Source: Kiritimatiellia bacterium
GTDB lineage: Bacteria > Verrucomicrobiota > Kiritimatiellia > RFP12 > UBA1067
Reading direction: 5' to 3'
Length of the DNA: 11,044 nt
NCBI GenBank assembly: GCA_017959645.1
Contig: JAGDAE010000087.1
Coordinates: 1 to 11,044 of the forward strand
Part shown: piece by piece, positions 1 through 6,417 of the stretch
Position numbering within the stretch: position 1 is the stretch's first letter
How the letters are laid out: each line of letters starts with the position of its first letter
The notes under the pieces: model-generated
Database searches by the model: none
What the model was told of the DNA's origin: nothing
What the model saw: the letters and a program-made list of their open reading frames with translations, nothing else
Program-made: the position numbers and the translations under genes

Positions 1-851
1 AGAACCTCGGCATCGAGCTGAACCCAGACGCCATCTTCGACGTCCAGGTGAAGCGCCTCCACGAGTACAAGCGCCAGCTGATGCTCGCGCTCTACATCAT
101 AATGTTCTACAACCGGCTGCTCAACGATTCCAAGTACGATCCGGTGCCGCGAAGCTTCATTTTCGCGGCGAAGGCGGCGCCGGGATACTACATGGCGAAG
201 CTGATAATCCGGCTCATCCACGGCATCGCCGGCGTGGTGAACTCCAATCCGCGCACGCGCGGCAAGCTCTCGGTCGCGTTTCTGCCCGACTATCGCGTCT
301 CGCTCGCCGAGAAGATCATGCCGGCCGCCGAGGTCTCCGAGCAGATTTCGCTCGCCGGGATGGAGGCGTCGGGAACCGGAAACATGAAATTCATGATGAA
401 CGGCGCACTGACGCTCGGCACCTACGACGGAGCCAATGTCGAGATCAACCGCGAAGTCGGCGACGACAACATGTTCCTCTTCGGCCTGCGGACCGAAGAC
501 GTGGCCAGACTGCGCCCGACCTACGTCTCGAAGGAGTACTGCGAAGGCGATCCGGAGATCGCGGCGGCGCTGGATATGATAAAGTCGAACGTGTTCTCGC
601 TGCTCGATCCTGGGCTGTTCGATCCGATTCTGCGCAGCCTTATCGACTACAACGACTACTATATGCTTCTGGCCGATCTGAGGAGCTACAGCGACGCGCA
701 GGACCGCGTCGACGCCGCCTACCGCGACGCCGGCAGGTGGAACCGCATGAGTCTCGTGAACATCGCGCGCTCCGGCTTCTTCTCGTCAGATCGCGCGGTG
801 CTCGAATACGCCAGAAACATCTGGAAGGTCGAGCCGTTCAAATTCGGGTGA
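1..851 (+). CDS. glgP: Glycogen/starch (alpha-glucan) phosphorylase, C-terminal part only
   Basis: This enzyme releases glucose-1-phosphate from glycogen or other alpha-1,4-glucans using phosphate and pyridoxal phosphate (PLP), in the cytoplasm. Only the last 282 codons are present. The first whole codon is at position 3 and the gene enters from the left edge; the family is usually about 800 residues. Diagnostic stretches are DVQVKRLHEYKRQ near position 42, KAAPGYY near 172, and the PLP-site signature EASGTGNMKFMMN at 363-401, whose PLP-binding lysine is the AAA codon at 387-389. This is followed by NGALTLGTYDGANVEI. The end of the protein is collinear with the normal family end, so the 3' side is intact. 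The stop is TGA at 849-851, and the next gene starts 23 nt later with no visible terminator, so they may share a transcript. The family is certain; the exact glucan preference cannot be read. Confidence 0.96.
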   Translation, partial: NLGIELNPDAIFDVQVKRLHEYKRQLMLALYIIMFYNRLLNDSKYDPVPRSFIFAAKAAPGYYMAKLIIRLIHGIAGVVNSNPRTRGKLSVAFLPDYRVSLAEKIMPAAEVSEQISLAGMEASGTGNMKFMMNGALTLGTYDGANVEINREVGDDNMFLFGLRTEDVARLRPTYVSKEYCEGDPEIAAALDMIKSNVFSLLDPGLFDPILRSLIDYNDYYMLLADLRSYSDAQDRVDAAYRDAGRWNRMSLVNIARSGFFSSDRAVLEYARNIWKVEPFKFG

Positions 852-874
852 AGTCCGGAAAGGGGGCACGAAAC

Positions 875-2092
875 ATGGCAATGACGTACAGAGCGATGTC
901 GAACGGGAAGAAGGTCTCTCTTCTCGGGTACGGGGCGATGCGCTTTCCGACCAGGCCGGGGAGCAACGAATTCGACCAGGACGAAATCGAACGCCAGATC
1001 AAGTACATGCTCGACCATGGCGTCAACTACTTCGACACGTCGCCGGCGTATTCTCGCGGCGAATCGGAGCGGCGGCTGGGGGCCGCGCTCGAAAAAAGCG
1101 GCTATCCGCGCGACAGCTACGTCCTCGCGACCAAACTGTCCAATTTCGCCGCCGAGCAGTTTTCAGCCGAACGGAGCCGTGAACTTTTCGAGAATTCGCT
1201 CAAGCACTTGCGCACCGACTACATCGACAACTACCTTCTGCATTCGATAGGCAACGGCGGTTTCGAGACGTTCTCGAAGCGCTTCCTTGAAAACGGGATG
1301 GTCGACTGGTGCGCCGAGCAGCGGGCCGCGGGCAGGATAAAGAATCTCGGCTTCTCCTTCCACGGAGACCCCGCGACGTTCGACTGGTGCATGGAGAACC
1401 ACGGCAAATACCGCTGGGACTTCGCGATGATCCAGATGAACTACATCGACTGGAACAACGCCAAGGCGATAAATGCGCGCAATCTCGACGCCTCCTATCT
1501 CTACGGCGAACTGGAGAAGCGCTCGATACCGGTCGTCATCATGGAACCGCTGCTCGGCGGGCGTCTCGCCAATTTCAATCAGGCGATAGCGAGAGAACTC
1601 GCGCCGCTCGATCCCGAAGCGACGATGGCGAGCTGGGCGTTCCGGTTCTGCGGAACGTATCCGGAAGTGATGACCATACTCTCGGGAATGTCGCGCATGG
1701 AGCATATCGAGGAGAATGTCGCGACGTTCTCGCCGCTCAAGCCGTGCAGCGCGGAGGAGCTCGCGGCGCTCAAACGCGCGGCGGCGGCGTATCTCGCTTG
1801 CAATCCTCTGCCCTGCAACAAGTGCAACTACTGCATGCCGTGCCCGTACGGACTCGACATACCGGCGATTCTGACGTTCAGGAACGACTTTCTCACCGAG
1901 GACAAGAAATTCGCGCCCGGCGAGATACTCGCGGCCTACGCAAAATACGTTCCCGAAGAACTCCGCAGAGCCGATCATTGCACGGCATGCGGCAAGTGCA
2001 ATCCACATTGCCCGCAGCAGATAAACGTACCCGAGGAGATCGCGGCCATCGACCGCGTCATCGACGGACTCAAAGGGGAGGTTTTGAGATGA
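875..2092 (+). CDS. Aldo/keto reductase with C-terminal 4Fe-4S ferredoxin motifs
   Basis: Predicted cytoplasmic aldo/keto reductase of 405 residues, of the group carrying a ferredoxin-like tail (COG1453-type). The catalytic tetrad is visible: Asp54 and Tyr59 (NYFDTSPAY), Lys87 (ATKLS) and His123 (YLLHS), on a TIM-barrel scaffold over residues 10-290. The tail holds two cysteine clusters: C314-x2-C317-x2-C320-x2-C323-P, and C369-x2-C372-x2-C375-x3-C379-P. This suggests exchange of electrons with iron-sulfur partners as well as, or instead of, NAD(P)H. I chose the ATG at 875 because a GGAAAGGGGG Shine-Dalgarno-like stretch sits at 857-866 and homology starts right after it; the frame is open further upstream, but that part overlaps glgP. 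The stop overlaps the next gene's start (ATGA at 2089-2092), and that neighbour is a membrane Fe-S protein, a plausible electron partner. The substrate is unknown. Confidence 0.92.
   Translation: MAMTYRAMSNGKKVSLLGYGAMRFPTRPGSNEFDQDEIERQIKYMLDHGVNYFDTSPAYSRGESERRLGAALEKSGYPRDSYVLATKLSNFAAEQFSAERSRELFENSLKHLRTDYIDNYLLHSIGNGGFETFSKRFLENGMVDWCAEQRAAGRIKNLGFSFHGDPATFDWCMENHGKYRWDFAMIQMNYIDWNNAKAINARNLDASYLYGELEKRSIPVVIMEPLLGGRLANFNQAIARELAPLDPEATMASWAFRFCGTYPEVMTILSGMSRMEHIEENVATFSPLKPCSAEELAALKRAAAAYLACNPLPCNKCNYCMPCPYGLDIPAILTFRNDFLTEDKKFAPGEILAAYAKYVPEELRRADHCTACGKCNPHCPQQINVPEEIAAIDRVIDGLKGEVLR
2075..2082 (+). promoter_or_regulatory. Strong Shine-Dalgarno for the NapH/NapG-DUF1893 gene
   Basis: GGGGAGGT lies inside the end of the reductase gene, 6 nt before the ATG at 2089. 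It fixes that start, although the same frame is open for another 260 codons upstream. Confidence 0.85.
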
Positions 2093-3612
2093 AGTGGATA
2101 GCTCTGTTCTACACCAGCTGGTACATACTGATACCGCTGACGCTTCTTTTCGGGCGTTTCTTCTGCCGCTATTGCTGTCTTTTGGGGCTTGCGCAGAGTC
2201 TGGTCGGCCTCGTCGCGCGTCCCAAAACCCCGGTGCGCCGCGTCTGCACGCGTCTGCCGCGCGCCAAAGCGCAGAGGCTGGTCAACTGGGCGGTCATCTT
2301 GCTGTATTTCGCGCTGCCGGCGTTCACAGACGTTTCGCTGCGCGGGGTTTTGCATCCGTGGGGAATAGCCGGGCGGGTGCTGTCGGCCATGTTCTTCGTT
2401 CCCGGGATTGTCGTGTTCTGCGCGATTCTGATTCTCGCGGTCTTCGGCAAAGGCCGCATATGGTGCAACTGGATATGTCCGCTGGGAACGGTGTTCGATC
2501 TGGTTTCCCGAGTCAGCTGGAAGAAGGACAAGGTAGTCAAGAACTGCAATAACTGCAGCGCGTGCTTCCCGAAGGCGGCGCAGGACAAGAAGTTCGGCGC
2601 AGAGGGCGTCGAGCGCCGCGAGGTCTTGCACGGGATAGCCGCGCTCGCCGTCGCCGAGAAGCTGACCGACGGCGGCTACGCCGACGTTTCGCTGCCCGGC
2701 GACCCCGACCGGGAAGTGCAAATCATGCCGCCAGGCGCGTCGAGCCGCAGAAGTTTCAGGATGAAGTGCGTCGGATGCGGCGTGTGCGTCGACGCCTGCC
2801 CCGAGAAGTGCATCCGGCCATCGGTCAGGCTTTCCGGATTCGGTTTGCCGGAGATGACTTTCAAGCATGGGCACTGTCTGATTGATTGCAATCAAAAATG
2901 CGCCAGCGTCTGCCCGGTTGGCGCCATATCCGTCTTTGAGGGGGTGAAGAAGCGCGATATCCACATCGGCCACGCGGTATGGAGGAAGGATCTTTGCATC
3001 CGTACGGCCGACGGCGTCCAGTGCACGGCTTGCGTGCGGAAATGTCCGGTCAAGGCGATTCACATCGTCGAGGGTTTCCCGGTCGTGGACAAGGCGGCGT
3101 GCATCGGCTGCGGCGCGTGCGAACACGTCTGCCCATCGCGTCCGGAGCCGGCCATTTTCGTCAAGGGCTTCGATGTTCCGCGCGTTGTGCGCCCCATCGG
3201 CGAAGCCGATCTGGTCGACGAGATGAAACGCCTGCTGGACGAAGGCGACAGCGTGGTCGTGGCCAGAAACGGCGAGATTCTCGTGCACGAGAAGGACGAG
3301 GGTGTCGCGCCGCTTTTAAGGCTCTACGACGAGCGCAGACTGCGCAGCGCGATCGTCGCATGCCGCGTGGTCGGCCGTTCGGCCGCCGCCATATTCGCGT
3401 TCGGGGGTGCGCGAAGAGTGCACGCCGGCGTGATGAGCGCCGACGCGGCGGAATTGCTGCGCGAGAACGATGTGGAGTTTTCTGCCGACGAGACGGTGGA
3501 GAAGATACTCGACCGCGAAAGAACCGGAATCTGCCCGGTTGAACAGGCGATAGACGGTCTGACGCAGAGGGAATCCATAATTGAGGCGATAAGAAAGGCA
3601 ACAGGAAAATGA
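2089..3612 (+). CDS. Membrane-anchored polyferredoxin: NapH-like + NapG-like 4Fe-4S clusters + DUF1893
   Basis: A 507-residue fusion. Residues about 1-145 are NapH/NosR-like (Fer4_5), with three hydrophobic segments near 3-22, 64-80 and 101-119. They carry the paired motifs C26-x3-C30-LLG and C126-x3-C130-PLG; the first has Leu where Pro is usual. A partial cluster C153-x2-C156-x2-C159 follows, without the expected fourth Cys before Pro. Residues 176-188 (RREVLHGIAALAV) resemble a degenerate Tat signal. Residues 227-348 hold four 4Fe-4S sets of NapG type: C227/230/233/237, C263/267/271/275, C303/312/315/319 and C338/341/344/348. Residues about 374-505 match DUF1893 (TM1506-like, deaminase-like fold, function unknown), with the typical GICPVE ending. 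NapH and NapG move electrons from quinol, so a role in membrane electron transfer, perhaps with the preceding reductase, is inferred. The stop overlaps exbB (ATGA at 3609-3612). Confidence 0.88.
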   Translation: MKWIALFYTSWYILIPLTLLFGRFFCRYCCLLGLAQSLVGLVARPKTPVRRVCTRLPRAKAQRLVNWAVILLYFALPAFTDVSLRGVLHPWGIAGRVLSAMFFVPGIVVFCAILILAVFGKGRIWCNWICPLGTVFDLVSRVSWKKDKVVKNCNNCSACFPKAAQDKKFGAEGVERREVLHGIAALAVAEKLTDGGYADVSLPGDPDREVQIMPPGASSRRSFRMKCVGCGVCVDACPEKCIRPSVRLSGFGLPEMTFKHGHCLIDCNQKCASVCPVGAISVFEGVKKRDIHIGHAVWRKDLCIRTADGVQCTACVRKCPVKAIHIVEGFPVVDKAACIGCGACEHVCPSRPEPAIFVKGFDVPRVVRPIGEADLVDEMKRLLDEGDSVVVARNGEILVHEKDEGVAPLLRLYDERRLRSAIVACRVVGRSAAAIFAFGGARRVHAGVMSADAAELLRENDVEFSADETVEKILDRERTGICPVEQAIDGLTQRESIIEAIRKATGK

Positions 3613-4085
3613 ACTACATTACTTTCGAACAGGCGTGGGCTTACGGCGGACCTCTGATGTGGGTTTTGGCGTTCTTCTCGGTATGGTCGCTCGCGCTCAT
3701 CCTGTTTCTCTGGTTTGCGCAGCGCCGCGGAGCGTGCGTGCCCGACGCGGTCGCGCGGGTCAAGGCGGCCAAAGATCCTGCCGCCGAGGGCGGCCGTATC
3801 GCCGACCGGCTGATGGCACAGGTCGAGTGGCTTGCGGATATCGCGGCCATCGCGCCGCTGGTCGGTCTTCTTGTAACGGTTCTAGGCATGTTCCAGGCGT
3901 TCGGCGGGATAGCCAGCGACGTTTCCGCCGGCGCCAAGCCGGTTGTGCTCGCGCAGGGCGTTTCACAGGCGATAGTGACCACGATCTTCGGTCTCGCGGT
4001 GGCGATTCCCTCGCTGGTGGCCTATGCGTTCTTCCGCCGCCGCGCCCAGAAACGCATAGCGGAGATCGAGGAGTCGGCGGCATGA
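3609..4085 (+). CDS. exbB: ExbB/TolQ/MotA-family proton channel subunit
   Basis: Inner-membrane subunit that, with ExbD, uses the proton motive force to drive a TonB- or TolA-like transducer. At 158 residues it is shorter than E. coli ExbB (244), with a small cytoplasmic loop and almost no C-terminal tail. Three membrane helices are seen: about 15-36 (PLMWVLAFFSVWSLALILF), 79-98 (IAPLVGLLVTVLGMFQAF) and 122-142 (IVTTIFGLAVAIPSLVAYAF). The threonines matching E. coli ExbB Thr148 and Thr181 are kept, in LLVTVLG and IVTTIFG. The pore glutamate Glu176 (GIAEALLATAIG in E. coli) is Gln120 here (GVSQAIVTTIFG). The start overlaps the previous stop, after a weak AGGA at 3605-3608, so translation is probably coupled. 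The family assignment is firm; the symbol is by homology only, and tolQ would fit as well. Confidence 0.9.
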   Translation: MNYITFEQAWAYGGPLMWVLAFFSVWSLALILFLWFAQRRGACVPDAVARVKAAKDPAAEGGRIADRLMAQVEWLADIAAIAPLVGLLVTVLGMFQAFGGIASDVSAGAKPVVLAQGVSQAIVTTIFGLAVAIPSLVAYAFFRRRAQKRIAEIEESAA

Positions 4086-4507
4086 GATTCGTCCGCAAAA
4101 CCCGCCAGTCCGCGCCGAAGTTGGCGCTCACGTCGATGCTCGACGTGATTTTCCTGTTGCTCTGCTTTTTCGTCACCGTCAGCGTGTTCTCGCAGTGGGA
4201 GAGCGAAATATCGATCAAGCTGCCGTCGGCGTCGACCGCCGAGACTCCAGAGAGGCTGCCGGGCGAGATAATAATAAATCTCGCCGCCGATGGGGCGATA
4301 ACCGTGAACGGCGCCCGGCTGTCGCTGAACGACCTCGGGGTCCGTCTGGCGAAAGTGGCGAAATTCTATCCGGGGCAGCCGGTGATAATCCGCGCAGACA
4401 AGGAGGTCCGCTACGAGCTGCTCGTAGAGCTTATCGACACCTGCCGCGCATCGGACATCTGGAATTTCTCGCTGGCGACCGAGGGCGCCGGGGACGGCGA
4501 ACCGTGA
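4082..4507 (+). CDS. exbD: ExbD/TolR-family energy-coupling subunit
   Basis: Single-pass inner-membrane partner of ExbB; 141 residues, normal for the family. A basic cytoplasmic start (MRFVRKTRQ) leads into one helix at about 15-36. It carries the invariant proton-path aspartate, Asp21, in LTSMLDVIFLLLCFFV (Asp25 in E. coli ExbD, Asp23 in TolR). Residues about 45-141 form the periplasmic domain (EIIINLAADGAITVNG, then QPVIIRADKEVRYELLVELID), the usual ExbD fold. ATGA at 4082-4085 overlaps the exbB stop, so the two should be made together. The gene ends in GTGA at 4504-4507, where the next gene starts. Five in-frame ATA codons, three in a row near 4269, are notable at this GC content. Confidence 0.93.
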   Translation: MRFVRKTRQSAPKLALTSMLDVIFLLLCFFVTVSVFSQWESEISIKLPSASTAETPERLPGEIIINLAADGAITVNGARLSLNDLGVRLAKVAKFYPGQPVIIRADKEVRYELLVELIDTCRASDIWNFSLATEGAGDGEP

Positions 4508-6417
4508 CGCTTTTGGCATATCCGCTGCTGGCGGCGCTCGCGGTGGCGCCGGCCGACCGTCTGCTGATGGCCGACCGCCAGTTCAACCGCGGTGAATACG
4601 AAAGCGCGCGCGCCGAATACTCCGCTCTCGAAGGCGAAGGAAGTGTGCCCGCCGACGAACTTCTCTACCGCCTGGCCGAATGCGACCGGGCTCTTGGCGA
4701 CAAAGCCGCCGCGCGCGAGAAGTATTCGAAGCTCGTGGACGGCTTCCCGGCGTCGAAATACACCGACCGCGCCTTGCTGATGAAAGCTCTCTCGGGCGGC
4801 GACGACGAGCGCCGTTCCGAGTTGAAAATGCTCGATTCCGACCGCGTCGAGAATTCGGTGCGCAGCGCCGCGCTCTACTATCTCGGTTCGGCCGAGAACG
4901 ATCCGGAACTTCTCGCGCGCTGCATAAAGGCCGACCCGAAAGGCAAGTATGCCTCGTACGCCAATTTCCACCGGGCGTCCATACTGGTAAAATCCGAAGA
5001 TCCCGCCGAGCGCCGCAAGGCGGTGGAGATACTGCTTTCAATAGCGTTCGGCGGCGAGAAGCTGTTTGCCGAGGAGGCGCTCTATCTCGCGGCGGCGCAA
5101 AGCTACGCCGAGAAGCGCTACGGCGAGGCCGCGAGCGTGTTCAGGCGCTATCTGAAGACGTATCCGCAGGGCAAGCACGCCGCGGATGTGCGCACGATGG
5201 CGGCGTGGAGCGAATATCTGGCCGGCAGATACTCCGACTGCGCCGCGCTTTGCGGCGATGGGGCAAGCGACGATTTCGCCTATCTGCTCGCCGCGTGCGC
5301 GTTCGCCAACGGCGACAAGGCGCTGGCCAAAACCCTGTTCGGGCGCTACCTCGAGGAGTATCCGGGCGGCAAGTACCGCGCCAACGCCGAGCTGCCGCTT
5401 TCCAGAATGGGTTTCGACGACGCCGAAAAGGAGGACGACAAGGCGCTGATCGTCGAGAACGCGAAACGCGCATACGCGATTTCGAATCTTTCCGGCGATG
5501 CCTTGCGTCTGGCGTGGGCATACGAAAAATGCTCGATGGAGAACGAAGCGATCGCACAGTATGTCGAAGTGGCCCAGAAATTCCCCGGCGGCGACGATGC
5601 CGCCGAGGCGATGTTCAGAAAGGCGATGATCGACGCGCGTGCGCGCCGCTGGGACGCGGTCGAGCTTTCGCTCGCCGAAGCGCTGGCCACCGGCAAGAAC
5701 GGACGCAGGAGGGCGGAGTCGCTTTATTGGCGCGGAGTCGCGGCGTTCCAGCTCGACCATCAGGCCGAAGGTGTGGCGTTTCTCTCCGAAGCGCTTCAAG
5801 GCGGGCTTACGATGGATCAGAAACGCGAAGCGTGGCTCATGATTGCGGATGTGCTCTACCGCGACGGCAAGATCGACCGGGCGAAGGAGACCTACGCGAA
5901 ACTCGTCCGCGAAGGGGCGTGCGACAGGATGAACGCCTCAAAAATACTGGCCGTCGGCAAGATGATGGATGTCGACGAGGCGCGCATATGCGCCAACCGG
6001 CTCGCCGCGAGCGATTCGCCCGAATGGCGCCAGGCCGGATACGCGCTGATGGGCGCCACCGAGGAGAAGGCGGGCGTCTATTCGGTCGCGATCGAGGCAT
6101 ACCGCAAATGTCTCGCCGAAGACGCGTTTACCGAAGATCTTCCGGGGGCGGCGCTTTCGCTCGGCGTGCTCGAGTACCAGAGCGGCGAGTTCGACGCCGC
6201 CGAGAAGACTCTGCGCCGCGCAGTCGACTTGAACGCATCCTCGCCGGCCGCGCGAGAGCTTGCATATGTGAATCTGGCGAAGACTTGCGAGGCCAAAGGC
6301 AATGCCAAGGACGCGGTCGCCTACGCGACCGTCGTCGTCTCGCTGTTTCCCGAAAGCGAACTTACCGCAGAAGCGGCGAAGATAATCGCCGCGCATCCGG
6401 AGGCCGGAAATGACTAA
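4504..6417 (+). CDS. Exported tetratricopeptide-repeat protein, CpoB/YbgF-like
   Basis: A 637-residue protein made almost wholly of TPR-type helical pairs. Several repeats end with the hydrophobic-Pro-x-Gly/Ser pattern of CpoB/YbgF and BamD-like repeats: FPASKY at 81, YPQGKH at 220, YPGGKY at 286, FPGGDD at 360 and FPESEL at 615. The GTG at 4504 is chosen because it overlaps the exbD stop (GTGA) and gives a short hydrophobic leader (TLLAYPLLAALAVAPA) that could be a signal peptide, though it lacks a basic N-terminus. The open frame reaches further upstream to 4195, but that part shadows exbD. It probably acts in the periplasm as a scaffold for the ExbBD-linked complex. CpoB is encoded beside tolQR in many proteobacteria, so the pairing is familiar although the length is not. 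The stop TAA at 6415-6417 overlaps the next gene by 8 nt. Confidence 0.85.
   Translation: MTLLAYPLLAALAVAPADRLLMADRQFNRGEYESARAEYSALEGEGSVPADELLYRLAECDRALGDKAAAREKYSKLVDGFPASKYTDRALLMKALSGGDDERRSELKMLDSDRVENSVRSAALYYLGSAENDPELLARCIKADPKGKYASYANFHRASILVKSEDPAERRKAVEILLSIAFGGEKLFAEEALYLAAAQSYAEKRYGEAASVFRRYLKTYPQGKHAADVRTMAAWSEYLAGRYSDCAALCGDGASDDFAYLLAACAFANGDKALAKTLFGRYLEEYPGGKYRANAELPLSRMGFDDAEKEDDKALIVENAKRAYAISNLSGDALRLAWAYEKCSMENEAIAQYVEVAQKFPGGDDAAEAMFRKAMIDARARRWDAVELSLAEALATGKNGRRRAESLYWRGVAAFQLDHQAEGVAFLSEALQGGLTMDQKREAWLMIADVLYRDGKIDRAKETYAKLVREGACDRMNASKILAVGKMMDVDEARICANRLAASDSPEWRQAGYALMGATEEKAGVYSVAIEAYRKCLAEDAFTEDLPGAALSLGVLEYQSGEFDAAEKTLRRAVDLNASSPAARELAYVNLAKTCEAKGNAKDAVAYATVVVSLFPESELTAEAAKIIAAHPEAGND
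6399..6403 (+). promoter_or_regulatory. Shine-Dalgarno for the vWA gene
   Basis: GGAGG lies 6 nt before the ATG at 6410, inside the last codons of the TPR gene. It supports this start, which places the TonB-like helix at the very N-terminus. Confidence 0.8.

Noticed and set aside
852..874. Promoter or terminator between glgP and the reductase
   Set aside because: Only 23 nt, containing just a Shine-Dalgarno-like purine run; no stem-loop or -10/-35 pair is visible.
1975..3288. Minus-strand open frame (437 codons) opposite the polyferredoxin gene
   Set aside because: No recognisable motif and composition typical of a shadow; the opposite strand has ordered 4Fe-4S cysteine clusters.
4195..4503. 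Upstream extension of the TPR reading frame
   Set aside because: It reads through the exbD gene out of frame and is Arg/Gly-rich without TPR pattern. The GTG at 4504 overlapping the exbD stop is a better start.
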